A stretch of 56,709 nt of DNA from positions 7,055 to 63,763 of the forward strand of contig NW_019775772.1 of NCBI RefSeq assembly GCF_001039355.2, in the 5' to 3' direction. The position numbers were made by a program, and so were the translations under genes. The notes below the pieces were generated by a model that was not told where the DNA came from, searched no databases, and saw only the letters and a program-made list of their open reading frames with translations. Origin of the DNA: Lingula anatina. Taxonomy: Eukaryota > Brachiopoda > Lingulata > Lingulida > Lingulidae. Shown here piece by piece: positions 11,468 through 23,634 of this stretch. Position 1 is the stretch's first letter, and every line of letters begins with the position of its first letter.

Positions 11468-13533
11468 ATGTTTTCTTCAGAGAATCTCAGACACTTTCTT
11501 AAGACATTCCAAGTCCAACGAGTCCTGAGTGCCAACACCGTTGCCGTGGCAGCAATTAAAGAAGACTTGGGTAATGTTCTCAGTGAAATCAAGGAGGCGG
11601 GTCTCTGGAAACCTGAGAGGATTATTACATCAAAACAGGATTCTGCTATTGAAGTGAAAGGGTCCAAGGGAAAAATTCTGAACTTTTGTGCCAATAATTA
11701 TTTAGGCCTATCAGTAAGTGAATTCATTACAGCCCAATGATGTTATTTGTTTTTATACACTCTCATATGTGATGGGCTGATATCACATCAGTTTTGATAT
11801 TTTTGTTCTTCAGGAAATAAATGCCAGGAGCATTCATGAACTTAACGATACTGAAACATCTTTTGTAAATAAAGATTGAAGGAGATATTTGGTTTTAAAG
11901 AACATTGATAATTTATTTGAGGTGCTAACAAATAAGATATGATAAAGCGATTCCTCATATAATAAATGAATGTAACTTACAGAGTCACCCAGATGTTATA
12001 GAAGCAGGCAAGAGAGCCCTTGACAGTCATGGTGCTGGACTTAGCTCCGTCAGATTCATATGTGGAACACAAGTAAGTGCTTTCACCATGGGTTGCTTTC
12101 ATAAAAGGACTGTTGACTGAAGGTTTATTGCTCCTCCTATAGTTAACTTGCCATACCCAATGATATCTTTAGGATATGGTGTACATTGGCAAACTGCATG
12201 AATTTTTTACTTTAAAACCCTTTTTTTCTCTGTCATGACTCCAGGTGGTTTAAGTAAATGAAATGAGACCCTGTTTTAAAAAAAGGAAAAAAATCTTATG
12301 TTTTAGACAAGCAGTTTTTTTAATTTCATTAGACTGCCAGAATTGATCAAAGTAGTCTTTTATTTTATTTTCTGTAGGATCTACACAAGGAGCTTGAAGC
12401 AAAAATTGCAAAGTTTCATGGCATGGAAGATGCTATTGTGTATGCCAGCTGCTTTGATGCTAATGCAGGTAATTGAGTCACAGATCAATTGATTTGTGTT
12501 TTTTTATGGATGTATGTATCATGTGTTTTTTTATATGTTGATGTTCAGGTTACCTCTGACCTTTGTGAATTTTGCCAGTACAAATTAATACAGGCTATCT
12601 GTAGGCAAAGTATATGTCTAAGTTTGCTGAAGACCCACATCTTTTTCAACATACTGGTAGAAGTAGGATGACATGCACCATTTTATGTTCTACAATTTAC
12701 AGGTTTGTTTGAACAAATTCTGAGTTCTGAGGATGCAGTTCTGTCCGATGCCCTGAATCATGCGTCTATCATTGATGGGATAAGACTTTGCAAAGCTCAG
12801 AAGTATCGGTACAATCACATGGACATGGAAGGTTGGTCATGTGACAGCTAGTGTAGTTTGTTACAGTGTATCACTGGATTAGGAGGAGTTGCTAAGGAGA
12901 TTATTATTTAACTGTTATAATATCTTGAAACAAAAACTGTAGTGATTATATGTAAAATGATACCAGCGTGTCAGATTTACACATACATGACTGTGTATGC
13001 TACAGTTAAATACAGTATTATCCACAATTTGTAGTTGATTTATACTACTTTCTTTATGTTTTCTGTAGATCTTGAATCCAAACTAAAGGATGCTCAGAAG
13101 TGCAGACTAAGGTTGATAGCCAGTGATGGGGTCTTCAGTATGGACGGGAATGTTACTCCATTAAAGTAGGCTAAGTTATTTTAGTCACACAGTGCATTTT
13201 AACTTTGCTGCTTTGATAAAAAAAGTAGTTTTTATGATCGAAATTGGGTTATAGAATTATTTTGCTAACTTTGATTTATCTTAATATATTTAAGCCATTC
13301 CTTTGTTGCGTGTTTATTGTTTTTTAATCATGACAAGTTTGTGAAATGTTTTTGGTTATCTTACAGGGAAATCTGTGATCTTGCAGACAAATATAATGCC
13401 TTGGTATTCATTGATGAGTGTCATGCTACAGGCTTCTTTGGCAAAACTGGAAGGTGTGTCTGGAGCTGAATGGTTGTCAGCATTATTACATACTAATTAC
13501 TAAATACTGTTTTTTTTTTTTTTTTTTTTTTTT

Positions 13534-13567
<34 letters not shown>

Positions 13568-15931
13568 TAAATGATAAATAATAGGATTTTACCTGAAACA
13601 GGAATTCAGTAATCAGTTTGTAGATATTTGTAGATGTTCTGAGTAGGACTCTTATATTTTCTATACTTATGACATAAATAATATTTGTTGGTATTATATT
13701 GTGTAATTTTCAGTATTTTGGCAAACATAAGTGCCCATCCAATGCTGTCAATTTTTGTGAAATTTTCTGGACCTGCTATATAATTAGTGGTCATTGATTT
13801 CCATGAGGTTTATACAACATATGATAGAAAATAATATCTGTACTCCTCTTAACAGAGAAATATTCCTTTACAAGGTTTATTTTAACTTACCCCTTTGGAT
13901 ATGTCATTTATAAATTTGTCCCAGGTCTGGAAAAATCTATGTATCAGATTATAAAATACATTATTTTAACATACTCTGAAATTTCCACTTAAACAGATTT
14001 TTAAAAATTAATTTATATATTTATTTATATAGAGGAACTGATGAGTACACGGGCACACAGGGCAGGGTGGATATCATCAACTCCACGCTGGGGAAAGCAC
14101 TGGGAGGGGCCTCAGGTACAACAGTTTCTCACTCTTTGTAATGAAAACAATTTTTTGACTTAATTTCCTTTTGTCCATTATTAAACTGCTTGAAATTTGA
14201 AGATGGGGTACATGCCATTTTGTAATTTATAATCCTTTTATTTATACTGAAAAATAATTGATGCTGTCAAATTAGCAAAACCAGGTTGTCCATGTCTCTG
14301 TTCTGTATACTTAAGGTGGGTACACGGCTGGACCCAGGGAGTTAACAGAGCTGCTGCGTCAAAGATCACGTCCGTATCTGTTTTCTAATGCATTACCCCC
14401 AGCAGTAGTGGCCTGTGCCATCAAGGTAAGCAGTGCTCTGCCTGTAGTTAATTATTTGTATAACTGTGTGATACAGTATATACCCTATGATTCATGTTTA
14501 TACTATTAGTTACTGCAATAACAGTGTAATATTTAGAAGTTTGAGTGTCCTTCAATTGGCATGATACGCCTGGCGTTCAGTAAGATTTAATCTTGGCCCC
14601 TCACTCCCATTCAGCATTTTAAGACATTGAGACATTGTTTCTAATTTGTTCAAGTTATCAGACTTACCCTGCAACTCAATTTCCATATACATTGCACGTC
14701 TCTGGTTGTAGTTGATAAGAGGAATTTTGCTTATATATATTATACATATTGGTTACTTTCATGATGTGAAATGTGCTGATTATTTTTTATTACTGTGACT
14801 CTTGACAGGTACTTGACATGCTCCTTGAAGGAACTAACCTCACTGCCAAGGTGCTGTCTAACACAAAACGTTTTCGCTCCAAGATGACAGCTGCAGGGTT
14901 CAACTTGGGAGTATGTATCTCATTTTAATTGAATGAAATTCTGAATTAGGGAAAAGTTGGCATTGATTTTTTTGAAAATGTTATTGTGTTGTTGAATTAA
15001 TAATTACATAAGTGATTCAGAATAAAGTTTTTAAAATCTATTACTGGACTTCAGCCAATCTACGTGTCTACTGAAATAACGTGCTCAGGTGGAATTGCTT
15101 TTGTCTTGCTTTATGATCAACATGGAAGAAATTTGATCACATTTTCCCATGTTCTGGATAGTCCGAATAATGCTTGTTAAGTGACAGGTATTAAAAACTT
15201 CAATACAATATGTGAAAATAATTCTGGATGACTTAATTATCTGCACAGTCTTAATTTCTTATTATGTTTAAAAGCTATTAAAGAGCAAATATTATTAATA
15301 ATGAATTAAGTTTAAGACAAAACAATGTCACCTTTTTTGTGTAAAGACTGTAAATTAAAGTGAATAGCTAAATTATTAAATTATCTAAATATTTAACCTA
15401 TTTAATATGGAGAACTGTGTATTTCCCCCAGGGTGACCCAGACCACCCCATCTGCCCAGTGATGTTGGGGGATGCTAAATTAGCAAATCAGTATGCTGAA
15501 GAAATGCTGTGTGAGTAGAAATGTGTGCAGTATATGTTTGAAGTTTCCCATACATTTCCCTTTTTAGGGTACTTTCCATATGTAATAGTCAGTAGTATTC
15601 TTTGACAGAAATGATGAATCATGATGTAAACAATTTTTGTTGATTTGTTTTAATTTACTTGTTCTGATTTAAAGCAACCTTTGGCTAATGGGACATTTCT
15701 TTTGATTGAAGAAACTAAAATACTGAAGCTGTGTAAAATAATTATTTTGTAAACAATTTGATCATGTTTTCAGCAAGAGACATCTATGTTATTGGGTTCA
15801 GTTACCCAGTGGTTCCCAAGGATACGGCCAGAATTAGGGTTCAGATTTCTGCTGCTCACAGTGAGGAGGACATTGATAAGGCTGTGGATGCCTTTGTGGA
15901 CATTGGACGTAAACTGAAGGTCATTCCATGA
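11468..15931 (+). CDS. GCAT: Glycine C-acetyltransferase (2-amino-3-ketobutyrate CoA ligase)
   Basis: PLP enzyme of mitochondrial threonine breakdown; it converts 2-amino-3-oxobutyrate plus CoA to glycine plus acetyl-CoA, working after threonine dehydrogenase. Eleven exons join in frame: 11468-11713, 11983-12072, 12378-12468, 12703-12831, 13069-13165, 13367-13453, 14033-14115, 14316-14425, 14809-14910, 15432-15510 and 15774-15931. They give 423 aa, close to the 419 of human GCAT. Visible family features are [48 protein letters not shown] and the PLP-lysine motif STLGKALGG with Lys near residue 268. The first ~30 residues have R and K but almost no acid, compatible with a mitochondrial targeting peptide. 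Start: ATG at 11468; the preceding GTG codon in the same frame is not used. The gene looks intact. Confidence 0.96.
13510..13566. repeat. Poly-T tract in a GCAT intron
   Basis: 57 bases of almost pure T with one G, between GCAT exons 6 and 7. It could be the tail of a reverse-oriented retroposed sequence or simple slippage; no flanking duplication was seen. Confidence 0.85.
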
Positions 15932-15947
15932 GATGGAGGATGAAAAT

Positions 15948-16234
15948 CAGGTCTACCCAACTACCAGACTCCGCATTGGATGATCGGATCACACTACCCG
16001 TTTTCAAGGTGTGTGTCAGTACGCACTTCAACGTATCGGATGCAACACTGCTCTTGCCTAGTACGCGATGTGATAGCAATGATTCTGAGCTGGGTTGGAA
16101 AGTAGTGCATTTCATCTCAAAATTTGTTCGGGGTATGATACTGTGAAATGCGCACACCTTGAAAACGGGTAGTGTGGTCCTATCTACCAGTGAATTTAGG
16201 ATCATTCTGTGTCGAGTCTGATTGGGTAGGCCTG
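15948..16234. mobile_element. Foldback MITE in the GCAT 3' UTR
   Basis: Starts 16 nt after the GCAT stop codon. The outer ends are CAGGTCTACCCAA and its near-exact inverse TTGGGTAGGCCTG. Inside, a perfect 24-bp inverted repeat pairs 15990-16013 with 16153-16176. The middle codes for nothing recognisable; overlapping open frames on both strands reflect the palindrome. I saw no clear target-site duplication. The GCAT 3' UTR would carry this hairpin. Confidence 0.75.
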
Positions 16235-18091
16235 TAACTCTTAGATGATATATGTAATGTTTTAAGATACCTTATACCTTAAAAAGTAAAGACTAATTGG
16301 ATCAACTAGTATTTTCATTAAAAATGAATTGTCAAAAGGAAAAAGAATCTCTAAAAAGTGCCATTTGGTATTTGTAGATAATTTGTTAAACCCATTCCAA
16401 GTGTTTACTTCCAATTTGATACATGACCATTCCCTGTATTGTATAGTCAATTAAAATATTTAAAAGATGTCACTTCAAAAAGATCTTTTGGATCAGATTA
16501 TATCTTGAAAGATTGTCAGATGGATAAAGGCATTTTGGCATTAACTTAATCATGTCTTTAAAAATCTAAAATTACCTTTAGGCTTTTAGTAATCATGTAT
16601 TTAAAACTCATTCCAGATAGTTTACTTCTTGTTGAAAATTATGAAACATTCCATGTTTGGTTGGATTGCCCAAGCATTGATCCTTTAGCTCATTCTTTTG
16701 AGTTTGTTAATTATGCTTATTTAATTATGTTGAGTTTGTTAAATATGATGTAATGACGATCTCTCTTTCACAAATGAAACTATGGCAGCTATGTTTTAAA
16801 CGCAGTAGCATAATAAGAAACTATTTTATGCTTGAATCTCGTATTCTTGAAAAATTTATTTTTACTGGCAGTAGGTGTATTTAAGTGTATTTCATATTAA
16901 AAAGAGGTTTTACTGCCAATTTATTATAATACATTGAAGCACTGACCGTTGATTTACACATATTTGCCTTTTCAAATGATCTGAATCTCATCTTACATGT
17001 ACTAGTAAATCAGTTCCGTGTTTATCAGAGAATGAAGGACCATTTAGTTAGCTCTGGAAAAATATAAAGCATTCCTATAAAATCATCAGATTAATGATAT
17101 AATATTGTTTTCACATTTTATGGAAAATTTGATATTTTCCACAATCTGAGCTAAGAACTTATTGACAGGCAGAGGATTTGGCCATAGAAACATGGACTGA
17201 ATCTTGGTCTTTTTGTTCATGGAGTGTATTGATATTGTGAAATAAAAAATTATTCAGGTGCATTCAGTTTGTGTACAAGGCTTTATTCATGGGTATTATA
17301 TGAATAGATGGTCAATGTTAGCTTCTAACCTGAGTCTATTTGTAATTTTGCATGTAAGTTTAAACATAATTCTGTGTCTTAGACAAGGCAGTAAGCTGCC
17401 AAATGTACAGACATATACAGCAGATGCACAAATGAGGTTCTTTTGTCAATTTTAAAGCAATATTACAAAATCCTTAACAACATTATCACCACCAATTTTC
17501 ATTATGTACAACAGTTAACATGGACAATAAAAAAATGTTTATATCATATAGAACCTTAGGTTCATGGAATTTCAAAACCACAAATAAAAAATGAAGTGTG
17601 GGCAAAATGAGAAGTTAAATAAAAAATAACTGCATAATATCTTGAGAAAAACAATTTCATCAGGCTGCTTTTCCAACTTAAACTGCATTTTACTCGTAAG
17701 AATCATTCCTTTGAGGATAGTATCACAGTTTTTCTTTCATATATACTGTTTTACAGAGGCATTGCACGAGATAAGATTTTGGACAATTTTAATGCAACAT
17801 ATTAAAAAACAATGCCACCATTTTAAAATTTTGTGATGTTAGTAATGAACTTTACACACTGCGCGTGAGCATATATCACAAAAGTTTCACTGGTGAAGAC
17901 CAAAAGTGCATAAATGCTGGCTGAGTACATGTCAGCACATTAATTCTTACATTAGACAACTTTTAATGTATAGGTACCCAGTATAGTGGACATTACAGTT
18001 CATAGTTCGGCCATTCTCAAAGCTGAGAGGCCAGTATTTTCAGAGTTACTTGCATTTCTCAACGGAAAACAATGGGACAGGCTGCCATCAC
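16235..18091. other. GCAT 3' UTR and tail-to-tail intergenic region
   Basis: AT-rich sequence without a convincing coding frame. AATAAA at 17241-17246 is followed by a GT-rich stretch and is the best GCAT poly(A) site, giving a 3' UTR of about 1.3 kb. On the minus strand, ATTAAA at 17962-17967 lies ~125 nt after the stop of the secreted-protein gene and could end its transcript. Confidence 0.45.
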
Positions 18092-18739
18092 TTATCGCGC
18101 CGAACATAACCATGACATTACCAAGGACAGAGTAAAACACAGAAATGTTCCAAACACACTTGGGTGTCGGGGGGCGGCTGTGCCTGGTATATTGGGTTCC
18201 TCACATGTAACATTGGCAGGTGCAGTGGGACACATGCTAATTAACGACTGCTCCCTCCCCGTGGGGAGCTGAACATTGGTCAATCCACACAAATCTACGA
18301 TCTTCTGAAAATTTGAATCGCTTGCGTCGAAAGCTACAGAATTCATAACGCTTAATTCGTGAAATTTGTAAGACCCGTCCGCATTTTTCTTTAGCCCAAT
18401 TATGTACTGTTTCCCCTCGGATATTTCAGTCCTGGAACACGTATGTCGTGGGCTGACCCTATCAATGGTAATATTTTCAGGAAAATCCCCTTGCTGCGAG
18501 TTTTTGTAGATACAGAAGACGCGAAATATTGCGTTGGTTTTCTGGGGCGTCTCGGGGTATTGCGACGTATCATTCAGTTCGTAATGTCGGACGTCTTCCC
18601 CATAGACAACGATGTCTGCCTTGGAAAGGACCTCCGTCATGTCCCAGGTTCGGGGAACGCCCACTACGGAACACGAGTCTGAGCACTGGAGAACAGCACA
18701 CAACAAGACGACCAGGATATGTAACACTAATGACGCCAT
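18092..18739 (-). CDS. Secreted or membrane-anchored protein, CCDC3-like N-terminal domain
   Basis: Single-exon 215-aa ORF. Residues 1-~20 form a signal peptide (SLVLHILVVLLCAVLQC). Several Cys follow, at about 23, 76, 100, 150, 169 and 178, and would suit disulfide bonding outside the cell. Segments such as KADIVVYGEDV, AIFRVFCIYK and SEGKQYIIGLK resemble, as I remember it, the N-terminal part of CCDC3, an extracellular protein; the CCDC3 coiled coil is absent. Instead, residues ~195-212 are hydrophobic (FGTFLCFTLSLVMSWLC), suggesting a GPI-attachment signal or a terminal membrane helix. There is a likely N-glycosylation site at NITID and others at NDTS and NVTC. A TATA-like sequence (rc of taatata, near 18817) lies ~75 bp upstream of the start. 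Function unknown. Confidence 0.72.
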   Translation of the reverse strand: MASLVLHILVVLLCAVLQCSDSCSVVGVPRTWDMTEVLSKADIVVYGEDVRHYELNDTSQYPETPQKTNAIFRVFCIYKNSQQGDFPENITIDRVSPRHTCSRTEISEGKQYIIGLKKNADGSYKFHELSVMNSVAFDASDSNFQKIVDLCGLTNVQLPTGREQSLISMCPTAPANVTCEEPNIPGTAAPRHPSVFGTFLCFTLSLVMSWLCSAR

Positions 18740-18969
18740 CTTAATTAATTTTTCTCGTTTACTTCTTCACGAGCCTCGGCGCTGCCTTGATGTCAGACCT
18801 TTACATGCTCAGGTGTAATATAATGTCTATTTATCGATCCTTACCCCATAGGTGAGAGTGTATGCGACTTGAAGCTTAAGGCATTTCTGTCAGTTGTGAT
18901 CCAAGGGTCCTGTTGGTTGTCATAGACGCCCTTCGACCTTTTCACCTTACCTTACCTTACCTTGACAGC

Positions 18970-19225
18970 CTCGTTGTAGGTCGGTCGTGTACCTCTGGTA
19001 AATTTAATTTTAAATTGCCTTTTTTTTTAGAATCAGGGATAAGCCGGCCGTGTGTCTCCAGAAACTTTATGCTAATTACCTTTGATCAGCCGAGGACCGG
19101 CTTGGAGGACAGTTAAGGTGATAACGATCAGGGGTACGCCGGGCGCGTGCCTCCGGCAAACTGATCGTTCTTACCTTTGATCATCTAAGGTGATTACAGT
19201 CAGGGGTACCCCGGTCGCGAGCCAA
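18970..19225. repeat. Degenerate tandem repeat, units of roughly 70-100 bp
   Basis: Three to four diverged copies of one pattern: atcaggg(g)tacgccgg, then cgtgcctcc, then tacctttgatca. Copies start near 18970, 19030, 19127 and 19195. A short ACCTT run (18944-18963) precedes them. No coding potential. Confidence 0.55.
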
Positions 19226-19632
19226 TGTTTGGAGTCAAGTATGCTGAATATAAAAAAGCAAGTATTCTCTAAGGTTATCCATCACTCTAACCATGCCTGG
19301 AAAGCAAGATGGATCGAGTATTCTCATCTTAGGAGACACATCAGGCGGTTGCAGGACGACCATTTGCGAACCCCAGGTGAACATACGTTACTGTCACAAA
19401 CGCAAAACGTTCAACTGTGAAACGTTTTACTCATTTTGAAAATTCAATCATCGCTAGTTTTGGTCTTTGATTTATCTCCTACATGTATAACATATAAAAT
19501 TATGATAATCTTCTGTATAGAATCATAAGCCGTACCAAATCCCAAATGGCACCGTTCGCCCTCTAAAAATATACCAAAAATGTTTGGGCTCTCCAGCGGG
19601 CCCCGGACCCCACGCCAAGTGGGGAGGCGCGA

Positions 19633-19840
19633 NNNNNNNNNNNNNNNNNNNNNNNNNNNNNNNNNNNNNNNNNNNNNNNNNNNNNNNNNNNNNNNNNNNN
19701 NNNNNNNNNNNNNNNNNNNNNNNNNNNNNNNNNNNNNNNNNNNNNNNNNNNNNNNNNNNNNNNNNNNNNNNNNNNNNNNNNNNNNNNNNNNNNNNNNNNN
19801 NNNNNNNNNNNNNNNNNNNNNNNNNNNNNNNNNNNNNNNN
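19633..19840. other. Assembly gap (208 N) flanked by poly-C
   Basis: Unknown bases, followed directly by 16 C at 19841-19856. The homopolymer probably caused the gap. Open frames that cross it are meaningless. Confidence 1.
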
Positions 19841-20340
19841 CCCCCCCCCCCCCCCCTTCAAATAATATAATCCTGGATTCGCCCCTACCGACAGTAAAAT
19901 AAACATTAAATAAATTATTTTCCCCTCGTGCTCCAAATATTGTATATCAGAAATGTCAAACTATCATGGAATTCACAATATATTTTTCAGTCAGCAAAAG
20001 AAAACATTGTTTTCTCTTGCACCAAGTAGCCAAAGACCATTTTTTAGGGAACAGTATTAGTCTATGACGCAAAGCCCCTTAAAATATATATAAAAAGCAT
20101 CCTTACGTCATGTCAAATTTACTGAACCACTACAAAATATATCGGAATGCGGTATAAAAATTAAAATTAAATGACCCGGAACGTCATGTTGCCATTTATG
20201 GCTCTTTGCGTAAAATATGGACTTAAATTTTATTTCAATTTAATTTTTATTTAAATTGAGACAGTTTCTGTTCTATACACATATACGCTTTAAAAAATTG
20301 AATTCATTCAACTTTATTTTATGACACTTCAGCATGTGAA

Positions 20341-20529
20341 ATGCACCTCTATATTGGGTTTGGGTGTTTAAATCATGAAGAGGGTGTGCGCTTTTGGAGT
20401 TACACGCGACTCAAGAGGCCCAACATTTCATACTTTAAGGAAGGTGACCTTCACCTCTCGGCATTGGGATACTTTTACCTGAACAGATCCCTTCAGGAAA
20501 CCTTTGTCTCTTCGTGCTCTCAATTTTGA
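20341..20529 (+). pseudogene. SGNH/GDSL-hydrolase-like C-terminal fragment
   Basis: A 62-codon frame containing GVRFWSYTRLKRP and GDLHLSALGYFYLNRSL. It resembles the C-terminal end of SGNH-hydrolase-like proteins, where a D(G)VHLS..G....L block holds the catalytic Asp-His pair; here the block reads EGDLHLSALG. No upstream GDS block is present, so it is a remnant, probably from a mobile element. Confidence 0.35.
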
Positions 20530-20759
20530 TGATAATTTTCAGGGTCACCAAATGTATAAAAAAGCAAGACCAACTCTCAAGCGGGCATACTAGTTGATTG
20601 GAACATATTGTAAACCTTTTCTGAGATAAGTGGGTGGTCCTGAAAAGGACCGTTAATAGGTAGTAGATGAGTCTTCTTTGATCGGAAGCAACTTTCGGAG
20701 GCGCCTTGATACCACTGCCGGTGCTCTTTTAGCTCTGATGCTGGTGCGGTGTAGGAGCC

Positions 20760-21043
20760 AGGTCGTAGTGCCACACACTGTACCATCTTCCAGGGTCGTA
20801 GTGTCGCTGACCTTTCACATGGGCTGACTCACAAATCTGAAAAGACCCCGCCCCCTAAACGCAAGCAACACGATCAAGGAACTGCTGAGAGATAAACCCT
20901 TCACCTATTAGTATTACTTAAAACCGATACCTGGTCAGAAATATAATGTGCCAATCACTATAAAAACTGGTCGAAGCGCCGCACTGGGCCATCTTCCAGG
21001 GTCGTAGTGTCGCAGATCTTTCACATGGGCTGAATCACAAATC
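20760..21043. repeat. Pair of direct repeats about 205 bp apart
   Basis: A ~75-bp sequence containing ccatcttccagggtcgtagt and ctttcacatgggctga occurs at ~20760-20838 and again at ~20968-21043 with a few substitutions. Between and around them I see no gene. Confidence 0.7.
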
Positions 21044-21089
21044 ATAAGTCTTTACGAGTTCATTTTTATTGCTTTCGGACTTTAACCTG

Positions 21090-21090
21090 T

Positions 21091-21149
<59 letters not shown>

Positions 21150-21151
21150 TT
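21090..21151. repeat. (ATTT)n microsatellite
   Basis: About 15 uninterrupted TTTA/ATTT units at the edge of the hairpin-repeat block. Shorter ATTT runs recur inside that block. Confidence 0.95.
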
Positions 21152-21809
21152 GGAAACTGCTGGGGTAACCCACCACGTAGCAGAAGAAACTACGGAGCCC
21201 CGCAGGGGTCACATTTTAGAAATCTCTTACGCGTATTTTTATTGAAACTGCTTGGGTATTTATTTATTTATTTTGGAAACTGCTAGGGTAACCCACCGCG
21301 TAGCAGAAGAAAAACTCTCTTTAAGCGTTGTCTTTAAGCGTTGTTATTGAAAAAGCTGCTAGGGTAACCCACCACGTAGCAGAAGAAAAAATTCTTTACG
21401 TGTTTATTTTTATTTATTTATTTTTATTGAAACTGCTAGGGTACTTATTTATTTATTTTGGAAACTGCTAGGGTAACCCACCACGTAGCAGAAGAAAAAC
21501 TCTCTTTAAGCGCATTTGTTATTGAAAAAGCTGCTAGGGTAACCCACCACGTAGCAAAAGAAAAACTCTCTTTAAGCGTTGTCTTTAAGCGTTGTTATTG
21601 AAAAAGCTGCTAGGGTAACCCACCACGTAGCAGAAGAAAAAATTCTTTACGTGTTTATTTTTATTTATTTATTTTTATTGAAACTGCTAGGGTACTTATT
21701 TATTTATTTTGGAAACTGCTAGGGTAACCCACCACGTAGCAGAAGAAAAACTCTCTTTACGCGCATTTGTTATTGAAAAAGCTACCAGGGAAACCCACCA
21801 CGTAGAAGG
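21152..21809. repeat. Tandem hairpin repeats with a ~251-bp higher-order unit
   Basis: A ~30-bp core, ctgctagggtaacccacc followed by acgtagcag, occurs about eight times (near 21157, 21286, 21360, 21467, 21534, 21612, 21718 and, diverged, 21784). CTGCTA and TAGCAG pair around a loop and GGGTAACCC is itself nearly palindromic, so each core can fold. A larger unit starting agaagaaaaaattc repeats at 21381 and 21632. The minus-strand frame of the adjacent mobile-element gene runs into these repeats, reading SATWWVTLAVS. Confidence 0.85.
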
Positions 21810-23634
21810 AAAAAATCTCTGAATGTCATCGGCATTATTGCGACGGTTTTCGCGAGGAATCTCGTTTCTGTTACGCTTGTACTTGGTATTTTGAACCCGC
21901 TTTACGTCTCGTGGTGCGTTTTCAGGATCTTCGAATTCCTTCACCAACTGCGAATTATATTTCCTGGCTGAAGCATCCGACACGACTTCCTCATCGCGTT
22001 CTTTAAGTTGATGTGGTTCTTTTCTCACGTTGAGATTTTTTGGAGTTGCCATGAACAGAAGCCATTTGCGGCCAAAATCCTACATACTCAACTATTGCCA
22101 CAGAATCAGACAAGGGGCTTCTTTCTTTCAGGGAATCGGGCACTTTTTCAAGCCAGGTTATTCTTCTCTTAAAGGCACTTTGTCTTTTTAAAGTGGAGTA
22201 ATGATGTTTTAGTGTGAGGATTTCACTTTGTAATGGTTGAGGGACTAACGGTGTCCAGGCTTTACGAACGAGAGTTCCATAACTCCCTTTTTTCTCAATG
22301 ACGAATTTTAAACTTCTCTCTGTATGAACATAATGACACGATTTTGTAGAGGAACACTTGCTATCCCATACCCCACAGTCATCCGTAAACTGACTCTTCT
22401 TCCCTTTTTCATGTCGTTTTCGATTGTCACTGTTGTCTACAACAAAATAGACGTTTTCTTTTATTCCGCGCGGTATACTGGATTCGACTTTCGGTGGGTT
22501 GCAAACTATACTTAACAGCGTTTCTGGAGCTTGAAATCTAGTAATGCTTATTCCAAGCATTTCTGGCAAGTCGCTTTCCCCTTCGGAGTTTGAATCGGGA
22601 GTAAAAACAAAATCGCCGTTTTCGTCGTCAGAAATATCTATGAAGGCGTCAGTGGGTGCCGACTCGGTCACTGGGAGGCACATGGTGATGTAGGATGCGT
22701 CTTTACGTGACCGCTTCTGAGGTGGTGTTTCAGGATCCTCACGATCGTGCACTGGGGAACTCTCCTTATCTGAACACTCAATAAGCGGAGCGAAATGGTC
22801 CGGAGTCCAAGTACCAGTACCCTCGCCGGTACCATAGAGACGGGACCACATAACTACTACTGGGGTCACACGATTGTTAAACGGTAGCCTTGGCTCAAAG
22901 GTTTGGCCAAGGCATCCAAAGGCTGGATCGAGTAATCCGTTCATATGAGGATAGACAGATATTATTGGGCGACCAACAACAGAAGAAAGAGCGTGAATTG
23001 TCCAGCCAGTGGATTCGTTCCCTTTGACACAATCCATTCGCGCATCATTGAAATCAGCATTCAGGGCCTCCCAGTAATTGTCAGTGTGCTGCAGCTTATA
23101 GAACCCTTCATTTTCAGACATTTCCACGCTGCAACGGACACGAAGCTCATTTGCCAATCTCTCGGAACCACAAAGAGCAACAGAAACAGAATGGAACAAA
23201 CTGCCGTTACCAGAGACGCGGATTGGTTTTCTACCTTTTGGGACGCCCCTACATAACACCAAGATGTCCACTGCAGTAGAATCTACAGTAAGGCCTTCAC
23301 CAGCAGAGAAATGGTGAAGGTTGCCTTGAAAATGAGTTGTACTTACCCCAAAAATCTTCATGAAAATGCCTTCTTGTCGTGCTGCTTCTTCAAGGTTATC
23401 TGGGACAACACCTTTAAGACGCAGCAGGGCTTGGTGAAAGTCATAATCTCCACCTGGGGTTGAATTACAACTTTTGCACCAATACCCTAGCTTACTTTGC
23501 CCCAAAGCCTTGAAATCTGTCTCTGTTAACCCCTGGCATTCTTTATGAAACCAGGAATTACAGGACTGGCAGAATATGGACAAAGTGTAGGCAGTGTCCT
23601 TCCTGCAATCGCCACATGGATATCTCTTAGGCAT
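21810..23634 (-). pseudogene. Mobile-element gene: PHD-like finger plus OTU-like domain, frameshifted and truncated
   Basis: A 543-codon frame (23634-22003) starts MPKRYPCGDC and has a PHD-like zinc finger (residues ~6-56, Cys pairs plus WFHKEC). An OTU-like domain follows (~130-290; GNGSLFHSVSVALCG, then TWTPDHFAPLIE with the expected His), then an acidic linker and a C-terminal block (DDCGVWDSKCSS, LKHHYSTLKRQ, VEYVGFWPQ). Where the canonical OTU motif has Cys (DGNC), this copy has Ser, so any protease activity is probably lost. A second frame (22052 to ~21810) continues the family's usual order with APRDVKRVQNTKY and NNADDIQ, so a frameshift lies near 22003-22050. It then stops in tandem repeats; the downstream transposase-like region I would expect in this widespread family is missing. 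Family assignment is from memory. Confidence 0.7.

Noticed and set aside
15921-16205. Plus and minus frames of 72-94 codons after GCAT
   Set aside because: They fall within the foldback MITE and mirror one another across the palindrome.
19523-19936. Open frames crossing 19633-19840
   Set aside because: They are open only because the gap is N; the flanks are poly-C and show no protein similarity.
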